From NCBI RefSeq assembly GCF_022376445.1, contig NW_025954961.1, positions 744,001 through 808,000 of the forward strand: a stretch of DNA of 64,000 bases, given 5' to 3'. The notes under the pieces are model-generated. The model saw nothing but the letters and a program-made list of their open reading frames with translations, was not told the DNA's origin and ran no database searches. The translations under genes were made by a program, and so were the position numbers. Within the stretch, counting starts at the first letter, position 1. Every line of letters begins with the position of its first letter. This document shows, piece by piece, positions 12,045-25,500 of the stretch. The stretch is from Fomitopsis serialis. Lineage: Eukaryota > Basidiomycota > Agaricomycetes > Polyporales > Fomitopsidaceae.

Positions 12045-15000
12045 TTACTTCTTGTTGATTTGGTACAATAGTAGTTTCAGATTGAACTTTGCGAGGCCAT
12101 CAAACAAAGAATAGGACGCGCGGTTCTCGAACTGAGCTTGTAGAAGATCCTCCATTTTGACATCTGCGGACGCTATTCGGTTTGTGATGCCAAGAGCGTG
12201 ATTGAGGATCTCTATGGTAACACGCCCACTTGATTGGACTGAATGACGATGTCCATCTTGTCGAATTGGCGTGGGGAGTACTGATCAATCGAAAGCAGGA
12301 TCCCTTTCTTGTAGAAATATGCCGCGCCATACTTGAAGGAGCCGAACTGAGGCTCCTTTCCCTCTTTCTGCAGCTCTCGCATATGGAAATATTGCTGAGT
12401 GAAAGGTATGACGAAACGCCTCTTCCTGCAGCAAACGTAAACAAGGGAGGTTTGGCGGAAACCGAGCGCACATACCCTTTGCCACGCTGCATGGTGTTCA
12501 TCGCCGCCTCCACGTAGCTGTGATAGCTATTAATCTGTTCCTCGAAGTACTTCTTCCGCTCGGCCAGGTATCTCAACGCCTCCTCCATGCCCTCCTTCTC
12601 GTGCTGACGCTGCACACGTCTGCGGTTTTTGCTGCGAACATCGCCAGCGATAGCATTCAGAATCCCCTGGTAACCGTCCATGCGAGATATCTTGCCGAGC
12701 TTTTCTAGTTCAAGAAGGAAGTAGATTGCGTGTGCCTTAACCTCGCGAAAAGTCATGCTGTGCGTACGCCATAAGCCGTCACATCTCAAGCCCAACGGTT
12801 ATACACTCACGACCGGATATCTTCGAGACGATAAGCAGACTCTGCGCCAGTGGTAGAAGGCATGCGCCTCTGGTGACGCAATTGCTCCCTTTCCATTTCC
12901 TCGATGATCTCCTCCCATACGAGCTCATGCTCATCAGTGACTTGTTGCATCAACGACTCAACGAGATCTTTTGCGGGCTGTACTCTGAGGATGGCTAGGA
13001 CTGCGCGTTTCGCCTGTACCCACAGAGCCTTCTCATCCGCACGGGGATCTACAAAGCGAGTCAATATCCAAACGCATTTCGAGTACGCTACCATACCTCT
13101 GACATGTGCAAATCTGTTCGTCAATTGTAGCTCGACAGCGGTATCGCGAGCCTCGTTCAGCTCATCGCTGCCGATGTGGGGTACTCCATCCAACTCCATC
13201 AACATCACTCGGAGCGTGTCATCGCGAGCCGGCGCCTACCAATGCAGCTTGAGTTATATCAAACGAGAGGCCCTGCATGTAAACATACCAGGTCGTCAAG
13301 GTTCTCGGAGATCAGACTATGCATAGCGTAGACTTCGTTAGGAGAGATGTAAATGGGCTTCGGTTGAACAGTAGCATCCAGGAATTCGTGGGCATGTAGT
13401 TCAGTCTCGGCGTCCTGTACATCCGCCACTAGTGCGTGGAGATGGTTCAGTGCGAACCAATAGAACTCATGGTATGGTTGCTTACCGTTGAGAAGCCATG
13501 TAGTGAATTGCCTGATAGCCTTCCGAACGTAGTCGTTGACGGGGATGTGGCTGGGCGTGTCCTGGTTGAACTCGACTCCACTGGTGATCTGCGTGAGCAT
13601 TCTGGAGATTTGTGCCAGGTTCTTCCGAGACTCGATGTCGACGGTGCTAGATACTATATCAAACGTCTCAGGTGTTCTGTGCACCACCACATCAGTGTGA
13701 CGCGCCAAAGAAAAGACAGCAGACGTACATGATGGCAGGATTGAGATATCGGTAGTAGACGAGTCTAGCAATGCAAGCTGCATGGAATTCGGCCGGTACG
13801 TCCGGGAATTTACTCTGTCATCCCGTGAGACGCCGAAACCAAAGCTCGCCGTTGCACACTTACCTTTACGGCGCTGAGAGTTTCTCGGGCCATGAAACGC
13901 ATTCCATATGGCATCCGCTGGAGAGATTGTGTGATCGCTGTGACAAACTGTTCGGTCCGCCATTGCAGGGTCTGGAGATCTACGGAAGGTGATCAGACAT
14001 CGACGTACACGCAGACAGTATGGCTGTGCTTACGTCTGATATACTCTGCCCTGGTGTCTGGATCTTCTACAGCCTTCGCGAATGGTACGTCTTTCCGCTC
14101 TGTCGCAGCCGCACCGGATCTCAACTCCTCCAAGTCTGCTTTAGCACGGTAAATCTAGTTCAGTGCGTCGATGAGTGGCACTTCACGGTGTAAAACGAGA
14201 GGTTATCAACCTTAGTCGGGTCTACCTCCAAATCAAGATCCTCCGCGTCGATGACTTCACGAATGACACCTTGGAGAGTCTCTCGAATGAATGCACTCTG
14301 CTTCGGTCGAATATACAGAACAGCGATGTTGAGGAACATCGGATGTCCGTTGATGACATCTTCGATGCTGGTCGCGTTCTCCACCTCCTCCTGTATGCAG
14401 TCTGAAAGAAACATGATCAATCATTGTAACATCGTTCCATACAGAGGTACACACCTGCAGTAGCTTCAGAAGGAGGTATTCCTCACGGCGGTCGTGGCCA
14501 TAGCCGAACAGAGTGAGCACGACGCGTTCCATCAATTTACGATGCTTCTCCGAGTCTTTGCTCGCAGACATTTTGGAGAACAACCTGGTCAGGTACTCGC
14601 CCTTGGCTTGCAGAAGATAGAAGAGTTGCTGATAAAGTTCCAGCTTGCGCTTGGCTGAGCGATCCAGTGTGCTCGGTCCTGCAAACGGGTCGCCATGAGC
14701 CGCAAGGACAGACGCTCTCGCTGCATGCACAGCTGCACTGTCAGCGCCGTATCGTCGTCGAACTTTGGTCAGTTCCTCGAAGCTCTTGACGTTCTGCACT
14801 ACGAGCGCAATCTTGACGTCTAGTTCACTGACGTCGTGCTCTAGTGCTTGGTTCTCCCGAATGCGCTTGACGACAGCGTGCCTGAGCCTCTCGACCTTGA
14901 TCTCCTCTTGGAAGTCTGCTTCCGAGTCGTCCAGCAGGTGTACGAAGTTCTTGATCGTGCCAACAGTGACGTTTGTTCCCAACGTGAGCTGGCGATACTG

Positions 15001-18000
15001 CTCACGGGTCTCCTTCGCACGAAAGAGCGACTGGATCTGTACGATCTTGTCAAGATTGGATCGGAAATACTGCATCTTGGCATGGAACTTTCGCCGCTGC
15101 AACACGCCACGGAGCAGTGCCTGCATAATGGTTGCCTGAGGATGACTATTTCGAAGGTAGTCTCTCCATGCATGCCATTCCTGCCGAACCATTGCACCTC
15201 GCGCGGCAGCTTGGAACCCGACGACATCTGGCTGGATGAACCGAAGTTGCTTCTGCTGCTCTTGATGGCGGTTCCGCGCGAGGTTAGCCCGAGCGAATGC
15301 TTGCAGGCCACCGATCGACTTGATGACTTCGACCTTCGTCAAAGCCTTCTGCATGGACTCGTGCTTCTGCTGGGCGAGTCTGGCTCGAGCCCGGGCTTGG
15401 AGTCCTATCAAGGCCGGCGTGGCCTTGCGTAGACCTCGGATGAGGGCCAACAGCCGCTTGCGGGCAAGATAAGTGCGTACGGCCGCTTGGATGCGTACGA
15501 CCACATCGCTGACATCCACCAGCTTAGCCATCTGTGTGCGAAATCGTCGGCGAACAAGGAGTCCTCTGGTCTGAGCCTGCAACTGAACGATATGGGGTGT
15601 GGCACGTTCCAGACGTGTATCCTGGCGTGCGAGCATCCGCCTCAGTATGACACCACGCGCCTGCGCTTGCAAACCGACAATGTTCTCCATGACAAACGGC
15701 GTTGCGAACGTCTTCGCGAGCTCTTTGTGTGACTTCTGCACAATCCGCGCACGCGCCACGGTCTGCAACTTCACGATGGAGAATTGGGAGCTCGTGAGAG
15801 CCGATCTCAACTTGAGGAACCTACGCCGTACGAGGACACCACGCGCCTGTGCCTGCACCTTGACAAGATATGTCACAGATGCGTGCACTGCTCGTAGGTG
15901 GACCCGCCAGTCTCTTCGAACCATAACGCCTCTGGACTGTGCTTGAACAGCCTTGATCCAAGGCTCGAGACTGACTCGTTCTGCCCTGTCCCCTTCGAGA
16001 CGTCTCCGAATAAGAACAGCTTTGCAATGGGCCTGTAGCTTGGGTACATATCGTTCTGCCAGTCGCATACGGACACGCTGAGTGGCTTGCGCTTTCCGGA
16101 CAAGGAAGGCCCGAGCAACAGCCTGCAAAGACACGATGGAATCTTCGCACTCTAAGAGGAGCCGGTCTCGACCTGCACCATCGTCAGCACCATTGATCCG
16201 TACACGCGTTTACGACGCTCACGTTCGTCTTCAGTCTCCGCTTCCTCTTCTGGTTCCTCGTTGATTTCCTTCGCAAGCTCCCTACCCACATTGCCGAAGT
16301 TAGGCATGGCGATACCAGAATCCTTCAGACCCTTATGCGTCTTCTGCAGCTGGTCATCCGTGAACTGTAGGTGACCGACGAGATTACCAATGCGTTGTGC
16401 TAGACCGCGTCTGGCGAGTAGATGACTGAAGGTAGGGTCAACATAAGATGAGTCAACAGGCAGCAGTCTGTCTACCTAAGTGCATGTATGCAATAGATGA
16501 CCTTCGGGAAATTCTTCTTCTCATAGAGATCAGTCAGCTCGAAAATGAAGCCCTAAAGCAAGTCAGCATCAAGTACATTTCGCAACTCCATGACTGATGC
16601 ATACCTCAGGCAGTCCGACATCGCGGACGAAACGGAAGAAGTGGTTGATATTGTCAGAATGTCTGAAATCCAACTTCGGCGCCTACGAATAATACTTAGA
16701 AGTCGCGACCACCTTCTGCAATGATGGTGCTCACATCATATATCCTGCGCACAGCAGATTCACCCTGGAAGACACGCACCAATCGCGCAAGGACAACGCC
16801 GTTCCGCAATCCCTCCTCCATCTCAACGACTCCGAACCCTAGCTCCTCGCCGAGACAGCCTTCGATCCACTGCTGCGCCTCGCCAACATGACACAAGTAC
16901 TCGTACGCCTGCAAAAGGTGCCGCTGCACATCTGCCCAAAGCCCCCTCGTAAGCCTTGAAGAGGGTAGAGGTGATGTCGGCGCGCCGCGCGCTGTGTCCT
17001 TCGACAACCTCAATCGCCCAGGGATACCAGCGACGTCGCCTGCATCCGTAACCCCGGGGACGATGAGCTCTGCCTCACTGTACTTCTCTGGTGACGGCAA
17101 AGTCCAGTCCCGTTCGCGCCGAAGGCGCTCCTCTCGTCGACTCCTCCAGTCCTGGTGATCGGTCTGCGGCTGCGTTGGTGGAGGCTGAATCGGTGGAGGC
17201 TGGATGGGTGGAGGTTGGATGGGTGGAGGCTCCTCATCACCTTGGACTCATCTACCCAATCTTCAGGTGCGTCCCCGCTGGCTATTCTCGGGAGATGTCG
17301 TCCTAAACGACGACCTGGTGTTAGGTTATCCCCGTACAGAGATGACCGCTTGTTCGCCATGTATGAGCTTCGATATGGCGAGGGAGACATCACGGAGGAA
17401 GCCGAGGACGCGGATGAAGGTTGGTTTGAGCTACTTGATGGCTTGTCTAGCGAGGCGGACGAATCACGAGAAAACGTCGCGCTCGAGCTTGCTCGACCAC
17501 CGAAACGCTCGCTGATCTTGTCGGGAGAGGGTGGAGCCGGATAGGTGCTGCCATACATCGAGGTCGGTCGCCGGCTTGTCGTAGCAGCACTGGATGATGA
17601 TGGTTCTGGAGGCCAGACGCGCGGTATACGTCCTGGACCGGACGATGGAACAGAACGGTCGGACGAAGTAGACGAGCCAGTGGACGAGGGGTTGATGCTC
17701 TCGAGTGTGTTAGCGCGGCGCACTCTCGAAGGAGTTGTGGTCTGGGCTGGATGTCCCGCCGACGAAGGAACGACATAGTCACTTAACTGCTTGAGCGCTG
17801 ACACGGAGGAAGATCCGAGGGGCGTAGACACGGGTAGGCGGATGCGTTGAGGGGTGGGTGTAGAGAACGACTGTGTGGGTGAATCCGGACCCTCGACGGT
17901 GATACCTGTGGTGTTGGGCGACAAAGGAGAGGCAATGATAGGTGCCGGCATAGTGTGTCGCTTCAACATGGGGGGCGTAGTGTGCGACTGCTGGTCTCGG

Positions 18001-18455
18001 AAACTGTCCATCCTAGTCGGAGACGCGGTTGAAAAGCGGTCGACAGAGTTCGTCCTCGATACAGCCTCCGGCGACGCATTCGCAGAGGCGGGGGTCATGC
18101 TGATCGCACGCGTACGTCCCTCTCCACTTGCAGTACTTGCGGTGCTTGACGTCGATGCAGTACGCTCGAGCAGACTATCGGCCCTCGATCGCTCCTCCCA
18201 TTTGCCTCGCACTGTGTCCAGGCTATTGCCAACGCGGTGCGTCGGTGTCCACCTCCTGGTTGCGTTAGGCGTGCTGCTGCCACCAGTGGGGGAGGCGAGG
18301 ACACCATTCCTTGCGACGGTACCTGCGCGAGATAAGGTTCCTGAACCACTCCGCGACGAAGTGCGTTCAAGTAACCGCGTCTGGTACGCGAAAGGTCCGC
18401 CCGCATTAGTGCTGGACCTCGAACCTGTAGACGAGACAGAGTCAGAACGCTCCAT
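12045..18455 (-). CDS. IQGAP/Rng2-type RasGAP-related scaffold
   Basis: Cytokinetic-ring scaffold linking calmodulin, actin and Rho-type GTPase signalling. Order from the N-terminus: a roughly 400-residue Ser/Thr/Pro-rich disordered region (MERSDSVSSTGSRSS.., ATG at 18455); a Pro-Ile-Gln repeat tract; a calponin-homology domain (RGLWADVQRHLLQAYEYL, GLRNGVVLARLV); about 13 IQ motifs at 14.9-16.1 kb (for example VQAQARGVLVRRRF); a GAP-related domain (MFLSDCIQEEVENATS, IRPKQSAFIRETLQGVIREV); and a RasGAP C-terminal domain (AEKKKYFEEQ-like helices near 12.55 kb) ending LLLYQINKK. A frame change at about 17.15-17.28 kb, between the disordered region and the CH domain, can be explained by a 56-nt intron. 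This is the longest gene in the window. Confidence 0.88.
17177..17231 (-). repeat. 15-bp tandem repeat encoding Pro-Pro-Pro-Ile-Gln units
   Basis: Four near-identical 15-bp units start at 17177, 17192, 17207 and 17222. On the minus strand they read PPPIQ PPPIQ PPPIQ PPPTQ in the CH-domain frame. The tract sits where the reading frame changes between the disordered N-terminus and the CH domain, so part of it may be intronic. Confidence 0.75.
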
Positions 18456-19004
18456 GGTGTCCGTTCAAAAGTCGTGATCGTGAATCGTGATGAAGAATCA
18501 AAGGGGGTAGAGAGCGGCAGCGAGCAATGAGAGCAGTCGATGTGTCGAAAATGCGGTGTCGGTGGGCAAACCCGCCCTTGTTGTCGAGTCCGGACGAGAG
18601 GACGGTCGGTGCGAGAAGAACCTGAGGGATGTTGCCCTCATTTGGAAGCGCGTCGCGTTTATACGGCGCTGACGCCCATTGACATTGCAGGTTCCACACC
18701 ACTCAGAGTACTCCCTCAAACTCGTCCGAATAGGCTCCCGGCCAACACCTCAGTTGGCACCCAACATGGAGAGACATGCTCGATGCTCTTGAAATTGCAG
18801 GCTGCCAATTACATGTGGCTCTTGCGCAAGCTCGTGTGGGAAATCTGCTGTTTGAAGTTGTTGCAGCCGGAGTTGTGGCCCGGCCACACGGTCGGTCGAG
18901 GATACCTAAATCCGATTTTGGCTGGAAGTGAGCCAAAATTGTTGGTCAATATACACGCTTCGTAGGACGACAGATCCGGGATCGTCACCCTGCCCTCGGA
19001 TGCG
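18456..19004. other. Divergent promoter region between IQGAP and GCP3
   Basis: 549 bp between two genes transcribed away from each other. I see no gene, RNA or clear TATA element in it. Confidence 0.5.
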
Positions 19005-22000
19005 TTGGCAACAAACAGGTTCTACGAGAAGCGAGGAACGTACAGTTTGTGGCGGAGGCAAGTGGCTTCAGCGCCTAAAGAGACGCGATCGAGGAACGCG
19101 TCGACGCGCGCTGCGACGCGTCCTTCTTCGCCCCTCATGTCCTCGTCCCTCGAGTCGCTCGTCACGTCTCTTGTCCCTCGTGCCAGGCAAGACGCAAATC
19201 TAAGAAAAGAGCTCATATCGCATTGTCAAGAGATACTCAGCAGGTGAACAACACTCGCATTTGTGGCCACTGGGTCAGTATCAATCCCATAGAGGTCCAC
19301 TTACCTTTCTCCCACAGTCACATAGGCCAGTCCGTGGATAGTGACATAGGACACTTGGCGGATCTCGTGAAGCGCAGTTGTGAGTCGAACAACAACGTCA
19401 CGTCTGTTTCTGGTGGAGCTCATGGCTGATAGTGCTGCAGTCTACACCTGATGGTACGACCGCCCTTCGCTTCACAAACCTTCTCTCGCGACTGCTGGAT
19501 CAGGTACGATTGTGATGAGGACGGCTTGATAAGTGATCTGACAGTTTTTCCAGCAAATACTATCCAGGAAACATGCATCCCTGCAGTTCCTCCACGCTCT
19601 GTCATTATCACCCAAAGTTTCCTCAATATCTCCCGCTTTTCTCCCTTCGCTTGCACCACCACCACCGCTTTCTAGAACATCAACAGCAACACTCACGCCT
19701 GTAGATCCAACGCCTCCTGCAAAGCTGCCGAAGGGCAAGTCCAAGGCAGAGCTCTTGAGGGAATACCGAAACAAAATCGGGCGACCTCATTTGCCCGAGC
19801 ACCTCATCCTCCGAGATACTCTATATCTGCTGCAAGGAATATCCGGAAAGTATGTCCACTTCTCGGCGAGTACAGACCCGAACGGGAACAACGAACTCAT
19901 GTTCACTGACGATCCGGTGTGCATCCTCTTGTTACCCATCCTAAGCCGTACCATGCCTCATTGCTCAGTAGTCATTTGTTATCTCACGACCGACAAAAGC
20001 CCTCGTACACCGCCTGGCAGAAGTTGGACACCTATACATGCGCGTGGACGCGTTCGTACGTGAACGGGAAGGGAAGGTCGGCGTAGGGATGATCGAACAG
20101 AGCCTTTGCCACCATCTTCAGACCCAACTCACCGAATACTACCGTCTCATCGCCGTCCTCGAATCTCAGATGGCCTCACACCCCAGCGAAGATGACCCAC
20201 CAGGGCAGGGTAGTGCGAACGCACGGGAGGAGACAGGTCTGACCCTAAAGAGGTTAGATGTTTGGATCGAGGATTGGAAACTGCGGATGCGCATGATGAG
20301 CGTTTGTGTGGAGGGTGCCAAGGGTATGTTTGGTTCCACTCCCTTTGGAACATGGCTTATCGCGCGTTGCAGGTGCCCATGGTGGCGCATTAGTGAATCT
20401 CATTCACGGATATGCGGACAACGGTGATCCCTTCATCCGCAAATTCACCGACCAGTTGCTAGATGAGGTTCGTACAGTCACAGTCCAGGCTGCCGCATAC
20501 TCAACACATGTTCACAGGTATCAAAACCTTTCTTCGCAACCCTTCACAAATGGCTGTTCTCCGGCGAGCTCGTGGATCCCTTTTCCGAGTTCTTCGTAGC
20601 AGTTGATCCGGAGCTAGCTCATCTCCAGTATGGTCAGCCGTCACATGATGGTGTCGGTCCATCCGGTGGTGATGGGGGATTCGGCGGCCTGGGAGACGGA
20701 GAGGATCTCTCGGGCGAGCGCGAGGGTGGTTTGAAACTCTGGGAAAGCAAGTACCATTACAGAAGACATGCTACCTGCGTTTGTTGGAGAGGTCTTCGGT
20801 AGGAAGGTGGTAATCCGCGTCGCTGATGCCAACGGCACACTGATTTGAGAGTTACTAGATCTTGTCGACGGGGAAGAGCTTGAACTTCATTCGCTATACT
20901 TGCCATGACAGTGATTGGGTCGCGACGCAAGAGAAGATCAGCAACACTGGTGGCAGTGAGTTAACTTATGCGGGTCAAGTCAGAATCTCTGAAGCTGGAG
21001 TTTTCCAGCCCTCCAGTATAGCGATATCGCCGGCCTCGAGCGTTCGATAGACGCCGCGTACCAGATTGCCAGCCAAAGATTGTTCGAAGTGTTCTTCGAA
21101 AGTACAATTGCTCGACCATCTACTAGCGTGAAGCATTATCTGCTGCTCGGTTATGGAGATTCATAGACCAGCTCATGGAGACATTGTCGTAAGTGTCTTC
21201 ACAACATGTCTGTTGCCACTTAGCACGTGCCCCGTAGAGCGAGTCTGTCGCGACCTGCAACACCCTCTACCGTCATAATCTCACAGCCACCCTCGAGTCC
21301 GCCATCCGTCTTCGAACGCACAGAATGATCCTCCTGATGTCTTGCGCCGGCTGGATGCTCGCATGCTTGAATACTCTCATGGCGAGATCGGCTGGGATGT
21401 CTTCACTCTCGAATACAAGGTCGACGCGCCCATCGATACCGTCCTCGATCCAGACGCCATAGTGAAATACCTCAAGCTCTTCAACCATATTTGGAAAATC
21501 AAGCGGATCGAAAGCACGTTGACGAAGGGTTGGATGAGGATAGCAGGTGGTGCACGAACGTTCTTGCAGGTACCAGGTATGGCGCAGTCTATCATATCCT
21601 CTAGATACCGCTGAGCAGGTATGTGCAGAGCTCAACTTCGACTGGCATCAGATTCGCATTGTCATGGCGGAGATGATCCACTTCATCCGCCAGATGGAGT
21701 CATATTGCCAACTAGAGGTAGTCGAGTGTTCATGGAAGATCCTCCTGGAGTTCATCCAGAAAAGGGAGGGCGATCTCGATACACTCATTGAAGCCCACGG
21801 GGAATATCTGGACCGCATGGTGAAGAAGGTTCTGCTGCTCAACCCGAAAGCCGGGCGAGAAGAGAACTTGCTGAATCAAGTGCGGGACGTGTTCGCGATC
21901 ATCCTACAGTTCCGGGAAGCTACAGTACGTTTCGCACATTGACGCATTTCATAGCATCTAACGAAATGACAGGACGACTTTTACAACTACGGTCTATCCG

Positions 22001-22317
22001 AAGCAGCTCGGCGAGATTCAGAACGAGACGCTGCGAGAGTGCGTCTTCACCTTATCTTATATCTTCAGCTGACGTTGACATTCTTCCTGCAGGGTGTCGT
22101 CACCACCATTCCATCTTCAACTAGCAAGCACCATGACCCTGAAGTGGTCCACGACATCTTGACCCGCGTCAAGGAGTACAGCACCGCATTCTCGGATCGG
22201 GTGCAAACCATCGTCCAAGCTCTATCCGTCCATGCTGATCTTGATTGTCGCTTTCTTGCTATTCGGCTGTCGTTCTCGGACTTCTACAAAGGCCGCAAAG
22301 AACCTCAGAAATCGTAG
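19005..22317 (+). CDS. SPC98: Gamma-tubulin complex component GCP3 (Spc98)
   Basis: Subunit of the gamma-tubulin complex that nucleates microtubules at the spindle pole body. After a variable N-terminus (MSSSLESLVTSLVPRARQD..) come REYRNKIGRPHLPEHLILRD, GISGKYVHFS, VGHLYMRVDAFVRE, VNLIHGYADNGDPFI, PFFATLHKWLFSGELVDPF and HYLLLGYGDFIDQLME, which are hallmark GCP segments. The GCP C-terminal domain follows: TLEYKVDAPIDTVLDPDA, YLKLFNHIWKIKRIE and MIHFIRQMESYCQLEVVE, ending in SFSDFYKGRKEPQKS. GCP3 rather than GCP2 is preferred from this C-terminus. ATG 19005 is the first in frame; 19137 (MSSSLESL) is a plausible alternative. At least ten introns. The 3' end converges with the copper ATPase, 184 bp away. 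Confidence 0.9.
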
Positions 22318-22501
22318 TGTTTGTATTCCATCCATGTCATTACCCGATCGTAAGGTATCAGTTACAATGTGTAAGTGGGGTATACCCGTAACATATCGTA
22401 TCGTGGCGGTCATCCGGCATTATGACGTGCTGTGGTTGTCCTAATACAACATATAAGACATGTATGATACAGACGCGACTTCCGGGGACAGAACTGCGGT
22501 A

Positions 22502-25500
22502 TCATTGTGCGAGTGCAGATGCAGGCGGCTTGTAAAGTTTCAGGGCAAGTGAACTGCAGACCACAGAGACAGAACTGCCAGGAGCGCTCAGTCAAGCCTT
22601 CACGTAGCGGGAAGATAAATATAGACTTACGATAGGGCCATAAGCAGCGACGCCCATGCCGGGGGTAGCCTGGCATTCCCAGCAGGGTAGATAACCCCGC
22701 AGCTATGGGGACAGCGATGCTGTTATAAAACAATGCCCAGAACTACATGCCATCGGGTGAGTGTTCGTCCAACTGGTACGATCGAGGCACTCACGAAGTT
22801 GAACTTCACCCGATTGAAGATCTTGCGCGACAAGTCCGTCAGGGTCAGCAGTGTGTATAGGTTTGCCGACACGAGGATAAAGGCCGCGCTGGAAATGGCC
22901 ACGTCGCTGCCTGACCCAATGGCAATGCCGACGTCAGCAGCGGTGAGGGCCTGTGTGATACACGTTAGCGACTGGTTGCGGGTTGTCTACGTCTGTTCCA
23001 CTTACAGGAGCATCATTGATGCCGTCGCCGACCATGGCTACAACGCATCGTTCGTTCAACTTCTGCTTGCCGAATAAACGCCTGATTGATGGTTGTACTC
23101 TCTTCATGCCGACCTGCTGCAACCACCGAATCCTGTCTGCCTGGATACTAGGGTCAGACTCTACTCGCGACCGTGCCAATAAGTATAACCCACTTTTTCA
23201 TGCGGCAAGACACCAGCGATGACATTGGTTTCCGAGATACCCACCATCCGGGCAACCGCCTTCGCAGTGGTCTCATTATCTCCGGAGATCATCCATGTCC
23301 CAATGCCTTGACCATGTAGGTGCTCGATGACGCTCTTCGCCTCAGGCCTAAGCGGGTCCGCGATAGCGAACAGGCCGACCACAGAGAAAGCAGGCACTTC
23401 TGCCGACTCGTCGCATATGCCAAGCAGGACCACACTCTTGCCTTCCGACTTCCACGTATCGAGCTTGTTAGCCAACTTCCCATCGACGAAGCAGCCATGC
23501 TCCTTCATCCAGGCTTCGTTGCCAATGATAGCGGAGCAGTTGAGCGAGCCGAACGCGGCTTTCAAACCTCTTCCAGGCGTCTCGTCGAATGCGGAGCCGC
23601 TCTGCGACGACGCTGCATTGTCTAAACAGTATTGGCGAATGGCCGTTGCCAATGGATGTGAGCTCGCAGACTCGACTTCTGCAGCGATGCCGAGGATGAC
23701 TTCGCGTGTCCACTTCGATCCCTCCGGTTGCCCCACAATCTCGACGTCGGTCACCTTCGGCTCGCCACCCTCGGTGAGTGTGCCAGTCTTGTCGAATACG
23801 ACGATGTCGAGCTGGGCCGCCTCCTGGAATGCCTCTCCGCCTCCTCGCGCGAGGATGCCGTACTTCGCGGCAAGGCCCGAACCGACAAGTAACGCCGTGG
23901 GCGCTGCCAGCCCGATCCCGCATGGGCACGCAACGACGAAAACGGCAATAGCGAATTCCAGCGACCATACCACTGTGGAGTGTCAGGGTGTCGTACCGAC
24001 GATGATCAGCACTCCCATTTCTAGTTAGCGCGAAAGGCTAAGAGACTCACCCCAACCACCGACGTCGATATCCAGATAGCTCGGAGGTAGTGCGCCGCCT
24101 AGTCCGAGTCCAAGCCAGGTAACCCAGGTGATGATGGCCAGGAGAGTTACGACAGGGACGAAGTAGCCCGTAATCATATCAGCGACGCGCTCGATGGGCG
24201 CGCGGCGGGTCTGTCCTTCGCGGACGACCTTGACGACGTGATCGAGCATCGTCTCGCCGCCGATCGCGTCCACTCTCACATCCACGACGCCTCCCTTGTT
24301 GATCGTCCCGAGGAAGACGTCGTCACCGACCTGCTTCTTGACCAGTCTCGACTCGCCAGTGAGCGAGCTCTCGTCGAAAGCACCGCTGTCTCCCGCAACA
24401 ATGGTCCCGTCAGCAGGAGGGCTTCCTCCATGTTGTACCCGGACGATATCTCCGACCTCAAGAAGCTCGGCATCGATTCTCTCGATCTTCGTTCCGATGG
24501 CTGCGGTTAAGTCCGCCTCTTCTCGTATGGCATCGCCTTTTTCGAGGTCGACGTCTCCGAGCGTGGAACCGCTAGGTGATGGAGTATTGTCTTCTTTCGC
24601 TTCGGATGCAGGGACGACGATGAGAGCGGATGTAGGTCGCAGCTTTCCGAGCGCCGTTATGGCATCGGCTGTCCGACCCTTACTGTACGCCTCCAAGTAT
24701 CGACCTGTCCGTTCGTTTCGGGTTACAGTCTGAGCAAGTATTCGTTGTGGAGAGTACTCACCGATGAGCAAAAACATGGTCAAAAACACTACGGAATCAA
24801 AGTAAGTCGTCGTGTCACCCTTCCCAGACGTCGATGCGGGCTGAGCCGCTCCCAGTGCCAACAATGCGATGGAGGCGAAATATGCAACGGAAACTCCGGA
24901 GGAAACCTGGAACCTCGATCAGTACACACCCTCGACGCTGCTGGAAACTCTGCACGTACCAAAAGGTTCATGCTGCCGAACCTTATAAACCTCTTCCACA
25001 CAGGCATTCGGCTGCCGGGCCTCCAGAGTGCCCAAATCTCCTTCAGACTTCTGCGATGGAACATACCGGCACTGTAGAACATGACCGGCGTCGCACAGAA
25101 GAAGAGTGCCCATGACGCTCTCGAGGTGTTGCCTGTCCAGAAAGGCTCCATAAACCACATCCGTCCGGGCTGGTCGGATGGAAGGAGGTCCATACACACA
25201 ATACCGATAATGAAGGTAGGTATGGCAGCGATGATGGCAAACAACAGGCGCTCCAGCAGGTGCCGCTGTTCGCGCTGTTGCATGCGCCTGGCACGGTCCT
25301 CGAGCGAAGGCGGGTGATGGACAGACGCGGTGAATGATGCTCCACTGGGTGAGGTCACGGATGAGATTCGGTCAATGATATGTCGCAGAGTGAAGGTAGG
25401 AGCGCATGGGGCGTAGGATATGCGGAGGATGTTGTCGGTGTGGTCCGTAATAGGTTTGAGGATAGTGACTTTATCGCCAAACGAAGAGAGAGCGTTCATA

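Noticed and set aside
12515..12533. The near-palindrome TAGCTGTGATAGCTAT occurs here and again near 42525
   Set aside because: The first copy lies inside IQGAP coding sequence (NSYHSYVEA region) and flanking bases do not match, so a shared mobile or regulatory origin is unlikely.
17091..18477. Plus-strand open frames of up to 207 codons opposite the IQGAP N-terminus
   Set aside because: They mirror a GC-rich disordered coding region; the minus strand connects in frame to the CH domain and IQ array.
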